Positions 11,046-22,899 of a stretch of DNA of 64,000 nucleotides are shown piece by piece (positions within the stretch are counted from its first letter, which is position 1; every line of letters starts with the position of its first letter). Source of the stretch: Cocos nucifera (Eukaryota; Streptophyta; Magnoliopsida; Arecales; Arecaceae). The stretch covers positions 62,001-126,000 of the forward strand of contig QRFJ01002304.1 in assembly GCA_006176705.1 (NCBI GenBank), written 5' to 3'. A program made the position numbers and the translations under genes. The notes below the pieces were generated by a model that did no database searches, was not told the DNA's origin, and saw nothing but the letters and a program-made list of their open reading frames with translations.

Positions 11046-12231
11046 AACAGCAAACATATAGAGCTGAAAAGTCAAATGATACATATAACAATAATGAATA
11101 TAACTTCATTATATTTCTTTATCTTTTCAATACAACTTTAAATATAACTTTAATACATCTTGATACCAATTAGATACAATTTGATACATTTATGATATTT
11201 GCACTTCAACAGGCAATAATCATAATTAATTAAGTCTGATTTAATCATTAACATGTAATATCTTAATCAACTTATAAGTCTCAATACATCAAATAATTAT
11301 TCATATTATATAAATACCATACATGATTCAATCAAAAAATAATTAAAATTATTTACATCAAGTCAAATAGATAACACATAGTAATTTCATAAATAATCAA
11401 ATCCAAATATACTTACAATAATTTAATACTATTTTACTTGGATAAAATGTTCTTAATTTGATTCCCGGATTGTCATAATAGATCATCATCGATTAACCTA
11501 GAATCTATATCGAAAGATGATGATAAAATCTATTTAATTTAGATTAATTATACATGCAAATGTTACTTACCTCCAAGCACTGACAGCCGAATAATTAACC
11601 TCTCAATTAAGTTTCCTGAGATCTGACAATTTACAATCACAACTAAATTATCAAGTTACATCGATATTCTGAACTAATTCATAGTACATTCTTGACCTTT
11701 CTAAACCTCTAAATTTTCAAAAATTCATAATATGAAAAAAATAAAGAAAAAAAAAAGAGAGGACACAACACCCTTTTTTCATCTTTCTCCCAACAATCCT
11801 AAACCATTAATTATTTTTCTTATCCAAATATTTTTAGATTTTATCTTCAGGTTGACTCATCAAATAATTAACTCATTCCAATTAACATTTCACTTTAACT
11901 TATCTAATGAAGAATTAAATTCATAGATCTAACTTAGGCAGAATCAATCTACCACTAAAATCAAACATGCATCTTTTCAAATTTCTCTACTACACTATTT
12001 AAAATTTTTATTTTCTTTATCCATTACTAATCATTCCATCATCTATTGATTAATTTATAATAGAGGTCAATTATATGTAAGAATTTTCTCAGATAATATT
12101 TAGTTTCTAACTTAATTCAATTATATGCTAAAAATTCTAGTATCCATTTATCAATTTTTAACTAAAATTAGTTAAAAGATATAAAGAAATGCTTAACCTT
12201 ACCTCTTTTAATAAAGCTTCCCTCATGGCAG
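11046..12231. other. AT-rich sequence without recognisable features
   Basis: Low-complexity AT-rich DNA. I see no gene, no terminal repeat and no transposon protein on either strand. Confidence 0.6.
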
Positions 12232-12860
12232 CAGTACAACCAACAAAGCAGAATAGAGAAAAAAGAAGAGAAACAAAAGAATAGGAAGAGGAAGGAGAAA
12301 AATGAAAGAGGAAGAGAGAGAGGTATTAGGCTTTCTTTTTCCTTCTTTCTCTCTTTCTTTTCTCTTTTTTTCTTGATTTTCAATCCACTTACACCCCACA
12401 GCGTCACCACAACACACCCACGGGCTCACAACACAATAACTTGAAGATAGGAGGAAGAAGACAGGTCCTCTCCCTTTTTTTTCTCTTTCTCTATTTTCCT
12501 ACATACATAGAATAAGTCACACACACACAGATCACACACAAAGAGGAAGGATTGGGAAGGGAGAAGAGAAGAGGAGAGAGAGACTGGGGAGGGAACAATG
12601 AAAGAAAGAGGGAGAGATGGAGAGAGAGTGGACGGAGAGAGAAATAGGAAGAGAGAGCAGGAGATTGAGAGTGGGGAGAGAGGGAGGGGGTGGTTTGGGT
12701 GCCAGAATAGGGGAGACCCCTGTTCCTCCCTCTCTTTCTATTTTTTTCTGTTCAATTGATGGGGCACGCCACTGCTTCCATAAGCAGCCATGGTCTGCGA
12801 CATTGGAGGACCTCAACATAGGGGAAAAAAAAAGAGACAGACCCAAGTCTCATTAATTCT
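12232..12860 (+). repeat. Strand-asymmetric purine-rich (GA) tracts flanking a CT-rich tract
   Basis: Long GAGAGA/GGAAGA runs at 12250-12325 and 12540-12680, with a CTTTCT-rich stretch at 12330-12500. The reading frames here (for example 12532-12846 on the minus strand) are simple-sequence artefacts rich in Ser/Leu/Pro or Glu/Arg. Similar tracts occur near promoters inside plant LTRs, but that role is not shown here. Confidence 0.7.
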
Positions 12861-13469
12861 TCTCTCTATAATACATTTCATATCTCTAATTTTGCATCTC
12901 CACTAAGAAAGTTTTTTTTAAACTTAAATCTGATATTGCTAAATTTTCTTTACTAATTTTCACAAGTCTATTAACTTAAGATCTAATTCGTTTAAACTTA
13001 TTAGCATTTCCTCTATTACTCATTATATGTTTGCTAAGAGCTAGTCCTTACTAAATATTTCACAGCCTGCTCTTAAGAAGAAGAGTCACCAAATATTCGT
13101 TAATGATTTAGAGACTTTTATATACCACTACATTGGCATCAAATATAACCAATTAATACCAATTATTGCTAATTTTGCCAACATATCTGGAGAAATTTCT
13201 TGTTTAAATGATTTCAATCTTTCATAACATATTATCACTTATATATATATAACATATTTTTTTCATTGCACATGAATTATGCCAAATCATGAAACTCATA
13301 TAAGCTAATAGTCAAATAAACTCAAATCTAAGAAATCATCACTTTTGAATTCTTTAATAGAAGCTAATACTCAAATAAATTTAAACTAAAATATTCTCAT
13401 TCATCAAATATTTATAAACTTATTCAGAACATACCTTTCTCAACTCCTCTTTTCCTCCCATCCTTAGTT
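12861..13469. other. AT-rich sequence, nothing recognised
   Basis: No coding or structural feature seen on either strand. Confidence 0.55.
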
Positions 13470-13905
13470 TTGTCCAGAAAAAGATCCAGTATCTAGAGAA
13501 AGTCCTCTCAATCTTCTCACTTGGTGACTCAAATCTGCACACTGATCAAGATATCTCCTACTCCTATTATTTTCTCTTTCATACTCTCATCTTAGCTATT
13601 GAAGCTCTGCACTTACAACATTATATCTTGATCTTACTCTTTGAAAGGATTGCTTATATTTTTTCATATCCTTAAAATTAACATCTCGAACTTCAAAATT
13701 AAAATAATACTTTAAGTTTTTCTAAGCATAGATCGCTATCTGCTCTTTCAATTTTCACTACTCCACATCTGGAGGATCCATTGATTTGAATGTTTCATAG
13801 AGCTACTCCCCTCTATTGATGGTTATTGCCATGTAAGATCTTATATACTTTCCTTCACTTACTTCTGCTCCATAGACTATATCTAGAAGTCCCAATTGCC
13901 TTGTA
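13470..13905 (-). pseudogene. Decayed reading frame of an unidentified coiled-coil-like protein
   Basis: On the minus strand, one frame from about 13905 to 13470 stays protein-like for about 145 codons with around seven stops and no frameshift. Readable parts include YIRSYMAITINRGE, KYYFNFEVRDVNFKDMKKYK, RSRYNVVSAELQ and YLDQCADLSHQVRRLRGLSL. The charged, heptad-like second half suggests a coiled coil. I do not recognise the family. A similar frame occurs at 36241-36660, also on the minus strand, which supports a real decayed gene. It could belong to a retroelement accessory protein or a captured host gene. Confidence 0.5.
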
Positions 13906-14266
13906 ATCTCTACTAAAATAATTTTTGGAGATATATTATAATCTATAGTTAACATCTCAAATTAGTCATTACTATAAAATCATTCTAAGCAATATAAAAA
14001 TTTATTAAATACTGACTACACAATTTACTATTCCATTCCAGGATTGCTTCTCATACTATTTTATTCAAAAAATTTTATCTATAGATTATAATTCAATCAT
14101 ACTTTCGCTGTACTACACTAATCCATTCATCTTACCAAATATTAAGTACTCATGAAAGTCATTCTTATTTTCAAATATTCACATTGTATATACCACCACC
14201 ACACGTCTTAAACATCTAAGTTTACCTTATCTTCTTTTAACTTGAAACTTTAGATTATAAGTTTAC
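13906..14266. other. AT-rich sequence, nothing recognised
   Basis: No coding or repeat structure was seen between the decayed frame and the LTR-like block. Confidence 0.5.
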
Positions 14267-14913
14267 TGTTGAGGGTAAAACGGCCCCGACAAAGTTCTTG
14301 TCCAAAGTTCTTGGTCGCCGACCTCCTTCTTATTGAGATTCATTGATCTCCTCAGTGACGAGTTCATGCTACAGAATTTTCCAAAGGCGCATAGAAGTTC
14401 GACGATACAATCTTGAATGATGAAAAAGAATTACTGTTATTCTGACCTTGTCCTTTGGCTAAAAATGGATAACAGGATTAGGATCCAGCTACACAACCCT
14501 CGGACGACCTTCTCCAGTCACGCCCCTCGGACGACCTCCTCCAGTCGCACGCCTCCCGAACGACCTCCTCCAATCACACTTACTTTAGACGATATCCTTC
14601 TAGGTGATCTCATCTGATCGAGCTTATTATGAACGAACTTTTCTCAGTCATCAAGCAAGCTTTCTTTGATCGATCTTCTTCCAATTGTCTGAAAGAACCT
14701 CATCATCCACATGAATCCGACTACCAACTCAATACAGACCAACCCACATGCGAGTGATCTTAAAGAAGTCCAAACTTCTCTAAAATTATTGTGACTTGAA
14801 GCTCTTCACCGTCCGTACCCACTCCATCCAAACTTTGATTATTGATACTTGATGAACTAGCAAGTTATGATAACGAACACCACTCTCGACTGGCATGTTA
14901 CGACAATGGACAC
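14267..14913 (+). repeat. LTR-like fragment interrupted by TR-GAG1
   Basis: It begins TGTTGAGGGTAAAACGGCCC, a plausible LTR start, with a clear rise in GC content from the AT-rich DNA to the left. It stops where TR-GAG1 begins, and no continuation was found on the other side because that end of TR-GAG1 is truncated. No partner LTR is visible, so the assignment is tentative. Confidence 0.4.
14495..14577 (+). repeat. Three tandem copies of a CCTCGGACGACCTCCTCCA-like unit
   Basis: Three copies spaced about 26-30 bases apart, inside the LTR-like fragment. Confidence 0.65.
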
Positions 14914-17655
14914 TGTTGGTTCAGAATCTGATCGATGCCGAATTGGATTGGAGTTAAGAAAGAAGAGATCATCATCGGTGACCTATAAAATAAAATTCCA
15001 CTTGGAGTCGGTGGTGGTGGCTCCGACAGGACCCTCCGATGATCAAGTCAGCTCTTTTGGCTAACAAAAATGGAGTGCTTAGAAAATAGTTCAGTAGAGT
15101 TTCAGAAAAGAGAAGAAAGCTTAAAAAAAATGTATCTGAAAGATTTTTTTTTTAGATGGAGTCTGGAGTATACTAATAGTGACAACCGTAGTCATCCGAT
15201 AGCTGATCGCTCGAGGTTGCATAGGATTTGTTATGAAGAGGGGCATCGCGTGTAGTAGAATGATAGTGACAGTCGTAGCCATTTGATAGCTGATCGCGCA
15301 AGACCATGTGAGAGGGGCGCCACCTACAGCAGACTGATAGTGACAATCATAGTCGTTCGATAGTTGATCGCTCAGGATTGCATGAGAGGGGTGCCGCATA
15401 TAGTAGATTAATAGTGATAGCCATAGTCGTCCGGTACTGAGCCACTTGAGGCTACGTGGAGGGGTGAAGATCTTTGATGTATGTCAATTTTAGAGGAGTT
15501 CGAACTCCTAAAGAAAATACGGGTAGAGAAGATCATCCGAAAGGAATGCTACTTGAAATCTAAAAGTAATCTGCTGGAGGAATCTAGATGGAGTTTGATT
15601 GATGGACAAGATCAGAAGGAGTCTGATTGATGGAGAAGTTTGGCTGAAGAAGTTTTACTGATGGAGAAGTTTGGTTGAAGAAGAAGTCCGAAAGTAGTTC
15701 AACTTCTGAAGGAATTTGATTGAAGAAAGAGTCCAAAAGAAGTTCGTCTCCTGAAGAAATTCGACTGAAGAAGAAGTTCGAAAGGAGTTCGACTTCTGAA
15801 GAAATTCATCTGAAGGAGAGGTTCGAAAGAAGTTCAACCCCTAGAGGAATCCGATTAAAGAAGAGGTTTGGAGGAAGTTCGGCTCTTGAAAAAATTCAAC
15901 TGAAGGAGAAGTCTGAAAGATGTTCGGTTTCTGAAGAAATTTGACTGAAGAAGTCCAGAGGGAGTTCGACTTCTGAAGGAATCTGATTGAAGAAAAAGTC
16001 TGAAAAGAGTTCAATTCCTGAAGGAATCCGACTGAAGAAGTAGTCTGAAAGAGTTTGGCTCCTGAAGAAATCTGACTGAAGGAGAAGTCTGGAGAGAGTT
16101 TGCCTCCTGAGAGAATCCAATTGAAGGAGAAGTTCGAAAGAAGTTCGGCTCCTGAAGAAATCTGACTGAAGGAGAAGTCTAAAGAGAGTTTGCCTCCTGG
16201 AAGAATTTTATCGAAGAAGAAGTCTGGAGGGAGTTTGGCTTCCGAAGAAATTTGATTGAAGGAGAGGTTTAGAAGGAGTTCAGCTCCTGGAGAAATCTGA
16301 CTGAAGGAGAAGTCTAGAGAGAGTTTGGCTCCTAGAGAAATTCGATTGAAGAAAAAGTTCAGAGAAAGTTTGGCTCCTGAAGGAATTCGATTGAAAGAGA
16401 AGTTCGGAAGGAGTTCGGCTCTTGGAGAAATCCATCTGAAGAAAAGGTCTGGAAGGAGTTGGGCTCCTGAAGGAATCCAACTGAAGTAGAGGTCTAGAAG
16501 AAGTTCGGCATCTAGAGAAATCCATCTAAAGGAGAAGTCTGAAGGAGTTTGGCTCCTGGAGAAATTTGATTGAAGGAAAAGTTTGGAGGGAGTTCGACTC
16601 CTGAGAGAATTCGATTGAAGGAGAAGTTCGAAAGAAGTTCGGCTCCTGAAGGAATTTGATTGAAGGAGAAGTTTGGAGGGAGTTCGGCTCTTGAAGAAAT
16701 TTGATTGAAGAAAATTCAAGGGAAATTCAGCTCCTGGAGGTATCCGATTGAAGGAAAGATTCTGAAAGAATTGGCTCCTAGAGGAATCCGACTGAAGAGA
16801 AGCCTAAAGGAGTTCGGCTCCTAAAAGAATTTGACTAGGAGAAGTTCGGAGAGAGTTTGGCTCCTGGAGAAATCTGATTAAAAAGAAGTTTGAAAGAAGT
16901 TTGGCTCCTAGGGAATCCATCTAAAGAAGAGGTCGGAAGGAGTTGAGCCCTGAAGGAATCCACTGAGTAGAGGTCTAAAAGGAGTTAGGCTCCTAGAGGA
17001 ATCCAACTGAAGGAGAATTCGGAGAAAGTTTGGCTCCTGAAGGAATCTGAAGAGAGGTTCGAAAGGACGCTCCTGGAGGAATCTGACTGAGGAAAAGTCT
17101 GGAAGGAGTTCGGCTCCTAGAAAAATTTGACTGAAGGAGAAGTTCGGAGAGAGTTTGGTCTTGGAGGAATTCGATGAAGGAGATATTCGAAAGGAGTTCG
17201 GCTCCTAAAGAAATTCATCTAAGGAGAGGTCCAGAAGGAGTTGAACTCCTGAAGAAATTTGATTGAAGTAGAGGTCCGAAAGGAGTTGGGCTCCTAAAGA
17301 AATCCGACTGAAGTAGAGATCTAGAAGGAGTTCGGCTCTTGAAGGAATCCATCTGAAGGAGAAGTCTGAAGGGAGTTTGGCTCTTGAAGAAATTCAATTG
17401 AAGAAGAGGTCCGAAAGGAGTTCGACTGTTGGAGGGTTCGACTAAGGTTCGGCCATTGGAAGAGTTCGGATAGGGTTCGACCGCTGGAGGAGTTTGGCTA
17501 TTGAAGAAGTTTGGCTAAGGTTTGGCCATTGGAAGAGTTCGACTGGGGTCCAACCACTAAAGGAGAATTTTTGATCGAAGCTCTTTCGTGATTATCAGTT
17601 GCATTAGGCTAAGCATCAGGCTGGACTTTGATGGGAGCAGGGTTTATCCCCAACA
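14914..17655 (-). repeat. TR-GAG1 3' LTR
   Basis: On the minus strand it starts TGTTGGGGATAAACC (17655) and ends CCAACA (14914). It matches 21367-22695 and both TR-GAG2 LTRs. At 2742 bases it is longer than the TR-GAG2 LTRs (about 1950), mainly because its 45-bp array is longer. Confidence 0.88.
15560..17430 (-). repeat. 45-bp minisatellite inside TR-GAG1 3' LTR
   Basis: About 40 degenerate copies of a unit that reads GGAGTTCGGCTCCTGAAGGA on the plus strand. The unit holds a small dyad (GGAG...CTCC). Because 45 is a multiple of three, long stop-free frames arise, the longest being 292 codons at 15841-16719 on the minus strand, made of 15-residue repeats such as LLQSNSFRSRTPSEL. Confidence 0.88.
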
Positions 17656-17657
17656 AT

Positions 17658-17675
17658 AGTCCCCCCACTTTCAAG
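17658..17675 (-). other. Polypurine tract of TR-GAG1
   Basis: The minus strand reads AAAGTGGGGGGACTAT directly before the LTR start TGTTGGGG. This is a strong purine run in the expected position. Confidence 0.8.
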
Positions 17676-17744
17676 TTTGAAATTCGAAGGGAGTACAGAA
17701 AAGACGACTGTCGAAGTTTTCTTCCGGGTTCTGCACCCGCTCAG

Positions 17745-19090
17745 ATTGAAGCTCGAGGGTGACCTTATCTCCAGCTAAGGTTAAAGAAGATCTTATCTCC
17801 TATTGAAGGGTTGGAGCTCGGAGGAGATCTTATCTCCGAGGTTGAAGGAGATCCTATCTTCTATTGAAGTTGACGTTGAAGCTCGGGAGAGATTTCATCT
17901 CCAGCCAAGGTTGAAGGAGATCGTATCTCCTGTTGAGATTGATGTTGAAGCTCGGAGGAGATTTTATCTCCAGCCAAGGTTGAAGGAGATCTTATCTCGA
18001 GGTTTAAGGAGATCTTATCTCCTGTTATGTTGAAGTTGAAGCTGAGAGAAATCTTATCTCCAGCTGAAGATTGAAGAAGATCTTATCTTCTATTGAGGTT
18101 GGCATTGAAGCTCGAGGAAGATCTTATCTTCAGACAAGGTTGAAGGAGATCTTATCTCCTGTTAAGGTTTGATGTTGAAGCTCAGAGGAAGATCTTACCT
18201 TCAGAGAGGTTGAAGGAGACTTATCTCCTGAGACATTGAAGTTGAAGCTCGGGGGGAGTCTTATATCCAACCGAGGTTCAAGGGATCTTATCTCCTGTTG
18301 AGGTTGAGTGAAGCTCAGAAGAGATCTTACCTCCAGTCGAGGTTGAAGAGATCTTAATCTCCTATTGAGGTTGATGTTAAAGCTCGAGGAGATCTTATCT
18401 CCAGCTGAGGTTGAAGGAGATCTTATCTCCTGTTAAGGGTTGGAGTGGAGAGGTCTTATCTCCACTGAGGTTAAAGGAGATCTTTATCTCCTGTTGACAT
18501 TGAAGTGAAGCTTGGGGAGATCTTATCTCCAATCGAGATTGAAGGGATCTTATCTTCTATTGAGGTTTGGCGTTGAAGCTCGGAGGAAATCTTATCTTCA
18601 GTCGAGGTTGAAGGAGATCTTATCTCCTGTTGAAGGGTTGGAGCTCGAGAGAGATCTTATCTCCAGTCAAGATTGAAGGAGATCTTACTCTCTGTTGACG
18701 TGAAGTTGACTCAAGGGAAGATCTTATCTCTAGTCGAGGTTGAAGGAGATCTTATCTCCTGTTGCCGTTGAAGTTTGAAGCTCGAAGAGATCTTATCTCC
18801 AATCGAGGTTAAAAAAGATCTATCTCCTATTGACGTGAGTTAAAGCTCGGAGGAGATCTTATCTCTCAGCCAAGGTTGAAGGAGATCTTATCTCCTATTA
18901 AGATTGGCATTAGAGCTCGGGGGAGATCTTATCTCCAACCGAGGTTAAAGGAGATCTTATCTCCTATTGACGTTGAAGTTGAAGCTCGGAGGAGATCTTA
19001 TCTCTAGCCATGGTTAAAGAAGATCTTATCTCCTATTGACGTTGACGTTGAAGCTCGGAGGAGATCTTATCTCCAATCGAGGTTGAAGGA
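17745..19090 (-). repeat. 69-bp tandem array of TR-GAG1, about 19 copies
   Basis: The plus strand reads repeated GAAGCTCGGAGGAGATCTTATCTCC blocks in degenerate form. Each unit contains two near-perfect palindromes of the type GGAGAT-nnn-ATCTCC around an AGATCTTATCT core. The array occupies the place where pol would be. It is the same array as 49895-51765 in TR-GAG2. Confidence 0.88.
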
Positions 19091-19620
19091 TCCCTCCTCT
19101 CATCTTGTCTAAAATGAACGAGGCCTTCGACTTTGCTCACGTTAGGACGAGGTTCTCCTCCTATTCCTAACAAGCATAGGGGCACATAAGGGCCATTATC
19201 AGGATCTCTTTTCTCATCTCGTCTACAATGAATAAGGTATTCAACTTTGCTCACGTTAGGATGTGATTTTCCACCTATTCCTAACAGACTATAGGGGCAC
19301 ATAAGGGCCGTTGTCAGGGCCGTGTCAGGGCCTCTTTTCTATCTCATCTAAAATGAACGAGATCTTCAACTTTGCTCACGTTAGGATAGACACTAGGGAC
19401 ATAGGGTCATTTAGGGTCTTTTTCATCTCTTTTTAAAAATGACGAGGCCTTCGACTTTCTCATGTTAGGATGAGGTTCTCCTCCTACTTCTAATGGGCTG
19501 TAGAGGCATATAAGGGCCGTTGTTAGGGCCTCTTCCCTCATCTCATCTAAAATAAATGAGGCCTTCGACTTGCTCATGTTAGGATGAGGTTCTCCTCCTA
19601 TTTCTAATATGGTCACTATT
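19090..19620 (-). repeat. ~118-bp tandem repeat, about five copies
   Basis: The landmark CTCACGTTAGGATGAGG recurs near 19137, 19252, 19376, 19459 and 19573; one interval is shortened. Only part of one unit is present in TR-GAG2 (49855-49895), so the block was amplified in this copy or lost from the other. Confidence 0.75.
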
Positions 19621-19699
19621 GATTACTTCTTTTCTATCGTCACATAGTTTTTGCACTGAGAAAAAATAATATTGAAATGGAGGAGTTTTATTGAAGAAA

Positions 19700-21147
19700 A
19701 ATTATTGGCAGTACATTTTCAGATTCTCTAAGTTTCAAGATCATGGGAGCATTGTTCCTTCGAGCTTCTTCAGATAATAAGTTTCTGACCGAATGACCTC
19801 CTCTATTTCATACGGGCCTTCCCAATTTGGGACAAGCATTTTCTGGCTCTGAGGTTGAGAGATGGTGGCTCGCCAAAGTATTAAGCCCCCTAGAGATAGC
19901 GTTGATGATGTCGGGAGACGGCCGATCTTCTTATTGTTTCTTTCTCATTGATGGTTCTAGCTATGGTAAGACCATTGGCTGATCTTCTCTTACTTTAGAT
20001 CGACGTCTGTGGAGCATTGACGTGGGCGTAGTTGTGAAATCTTTTGGGGAAAACTTATTCACGTCCTTCCATTGGAGCTTCTTTGACGACAATCTCGAGG
20101 AGGAGTTCGAACTCGCTTGTACTCGGAGGGAGTCCATAAGTGCGGTTGAACTTCATTTGGTCCTCCATCAACCATGGATTTACTAGACTCGCCCATCTGC
20201 CGCTCCCTTGTGGCTTCCTTATCTCTCAATTTGAAGGCTTTTTCTGCTCAGACATATCCTTCAGCCCAAGCTAGCAGATCGGCAAAGTCTCTAGGATACT
20301 TCTTCTTCAGAAAGAATAGCAAATCATTCTTCTAAAGGTAGTCCTTGAGTGTGGCCATTGCAAAAGACTGGTTCAGATTCTGGACCTCCAATACTGCAGT
20401 ATTAAACCCAGTGACATAAGCCTGGATAGATTCTTCCTCCTTTTGCTTGATATTCATTAGAAAATCTGAACCTCGGTGTGAACGTCGGCTGCTGATGAAG
20501 TGAGCCGCAAACTAATAGCTTGTATGGTCTAAGAAGAAGATCATACCCGACTTCAACGTTGAGTACCAGTTTGTTACTGCTCCCTTTAAGGTAGATGAAA
20601 AAGCTCAGCATAAGATGACATTTGGTGCACCATGGAGCAGCATCATAGTCCGAAAGGCCTTCGGATGATTGATCGGATCAGAGGTTTCTTTGTAGCTTTC
20701 AAACCGAGGGAAGCATGAAGTTCGACGGAATGGGCTCTTGCATAATTCGGAGAAAGAAAGGGAGGATCGGTGTGGATGTCATCATGGTAAGTCGGGATGA
20801 CGTGGTCGAGCTTCTCAATCCATCGATCCATCCTTGCAGTTTTTGATCGAGGACGTCATCTCAATCGCAGACCTTAGAAGGCTTCTGATTGTAGATGAAA
20901 AATATTTCTTTTGAAGAAGAATCACAATCCGAATAAGGATCCTCTGATTTTTATTTTTTCTTCTCAGGGATGATGGATATGCTAGCCCAAGTGCTCTTCC
21001 TTGGGACCAGTTTCTGACATCCTGATGGTGAATTTTCTAGCAAAATCACCATCGAAGGCTGTCACATGTCTTGCACCATCTCGATGAGGTCCTAAATCCA
21101 CTGCATCAGTAGGTTAAATTGCTTTGAACCTACCATGGTCGTCGATG
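19700..21147 (-). pseudogene. TR-GAG1 gag, decayed
   Basis: The start ATG is near 21135 on the minus strand (MVGSKQFNLLMQW), parallel to MVDSEQFNLLM in TR-GAG2. The readable retrotransposon-gag region includes RIMQEPIPSNFMLP, NWYSTLKSGMIFF and FISSRRSHRGSDFLMNIKQK, all characteristic of PF03732-type Gypsy gag, which builds the particle. Several stops and frameshifts interrupt it. It is followed directly by tandem repeats, not by protease or reverse transcriptase. Confidence 0.8.
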
Positions 21148-21339
21148 GAGGAGGAGGTCGAAGCACCGATGCTGAAGTTAGAACGGACAGATCTGACGGT
21201 AGAAGCGGTAGATCTCTTGATAGTCGCCTTCTTTAAAGGCATTTCTTAGGATTAAGGGAGAGGATGGAGATGGACCTTGGAGAAGAAGATCCAAAGGGTC
21301 GGTTGAGCACTTTTTTAAGAATAAGGGTACCTCAGGAAC

Positions 21340-21366
21340 AGTAGGCCCTTCCTTTAGCACCATTCC
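21340..21366 (-). other. Primer-site region of TR-GAG1
   Basis: The minus strand just inside the 5' LTR reads GGTGCTAAAGGAAGGGCC, parallel to TTGATGCTAGAGGAAGAACC in TR-GAG2. Its conservation at this spot suggests the primer site, but I cannot name the tRNA. Confidence 0.45.
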
Positions 21367-22695
21367 TATTGAAGCAGAATCTGGTCGACGTTGGATCAAG
21401 CTGAAGTTGAGAAAAAAGAGGTTGCCATCGATGATCTACAAAATAAAGTTCCGCCCAGAGTCGGTGGTGCTGGCTTCGGTAGGACCCTCCGACGATTAAG
21501 TTAACTCTTCTGGCCAATAGAAATAAAGTGCTTAGAAAATAGTTCAGTAGAGTTTTGAAAAGGAGAAGAAAGCTTAAAGAAAATATATTTAGAGGATCCC
21601 TTTTATAGATGGAGTCTGGAGCAGACTGATAGTGACAACCATAGCCATCCAATAGTCGATCGCTCTGAGCCGCATAGGGTTAGTTATGGAGAGAGGCACC
21701 GTCTGTAGCAGACTGATAGTGATAGTCATAGCCATTCGATAGCTGATCGCTCAGGATCATGCGAGAGGGATGCCGTCTACAACAGACTAATAGTGACAGC
21801 CATAGCCATCTGATAGCTGACCGCTAACGATCATGTGAGAGTGATGTCACTTACAGCAGACTGATGGTGATAGCCATAGCCGTCTGGTACTGAACCGCTC
21901 GAAGCCACACGAAGGGGTGAAGATCTTTGACGTATGTCAATTCTAAAGAAGTTCAGACTTCTAAAGAAAATATGGCTAGAGGAGATCATTTGAAAGGAAT
22001 GCTACTTGAAATCTGAAAATAATCTGTTGGAGGAATTTGGATGGAGTTTGACTGATGGAGAAGTTCAGAAGGAGTCTGACTGGTGGAGAAGTTCGGCTGA
22101 AGGAGTTCGATTGGTGGAGAAGTTCGGTTGAAGAAGAAGTCCGAAAGTAGTTTGGCTCCTAGAGAAATTCGACTGAAGGAGGAGTTTCGAAGGAGTTTGG
22201 CTCCTGGAGGAATCTGACTAAAGAAGAAATCCGAAAAGAGTTCGGCTCCTGAAGGAATCCATCTGAAGAAGAGGTCCAGAAGGAGTTTAGCCCCTAAAGA
22301 AATTTGGCTGAAGGAGAGGTTCAGAGAAAGTTCGACTCCTAGAGGAATCCGACTGAAGAAAAAGTTTGGAAGGAGTTTGGCTCTTGAAAAAATTTGATTG
22401 AAGAAGAAATTCGGAGGAAGTTCGACTCCTAAAGGAATTCGATCGAAGGAGAAGTCCGAAAGGAGTTCGGCTCCTGGAGGAATCTGACTGAAGGAGAGTC
22501 TGAAAGAAGTTTGACTCCTGAAGAAATTTGATTGAAAGAAAAGTTCGAAGGAAGTTTGGCTCCTGAGGAAATCTGATTGAAGGAGAAGTCTAGAAGGAGT
22601 TCAACTTCTGAAGGGATCCGACTGAGGAAGAAATCTGAAGGAAGTTCGGCTCCTGAAGGAATTTGATTGAAGAAGAAGTCTAAAGAAAGTTCGGG
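21367..22695 (-). repeat. TR-GAG1 5' LTR, truncated
   Basis: It holds the 3' half of the LTR, with a minus-strand TATA-like TCTATAAAA at about 21599-21608, and breaks off inside the 45-bp array at 22695. The array remnant (about 22060-22690) has roughly 14 units. Confidence 0.85.
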
Positions 22696-22898
22696 ATCAT
22701 CACAGGATAATTGAATTATCCAAAATAAAGATATAATTAAATTAAATTAAATTTTTATTTTATTATCAAATCAATAAGATCAGATTTGAGGAGTTTCAGA
22801 TTTGATTAGGATCTCAAAAGAAAAAAAATTAAAAATATTCTTTCTGATCCAGTCAGATCTGAACGAACCTAACCCAAAAAATAAGAACTTTTTTTTTT
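22696..22898 (+). repeat. Possible Copia LTR scrap
   Basis: It starts GATCATCACA and continues with an AT-rich block and AGATCAGATTTGAGGAGTTT, in the same order as similar blocks near the end of the Copia-2 LTR (from about 43997). The similarity is loose, so this is tentative. Confidence 0.35.
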
Positions 22899-22899
22899 A

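Larger units (their letters stand above)
14914..22695 (-). mobile_element. TR-GAG1, gag-only Gypsy-type LTR element (5'-truncated)
   Basis: Read on the minus strand it runs 5' LTR (22695-21367, truncated), primer-site region, gag, a block of ~118-bp repeats, a 69-bp tandem array, purine tract and 3' LTR (17655-14914). Its LTR ends and internal parts match TR-GAG2 at 45941-53828. No protease, reverse transcriptase or integrase is present, so it would need enzymes from another Gypsy element. This layout matches the class of terminal-repeat elements with GAG only. The 5' LTR breaks off within its internal minisatellite at 22695. Confidence 0.85.

Noticed and set aside
12532..12856. Overlapping frames of 104 (minus) and 79 (plus) codons
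   Set aside because: They lie in GA/CT simple sequence and are made of a few residue types; no domain and no gene context.
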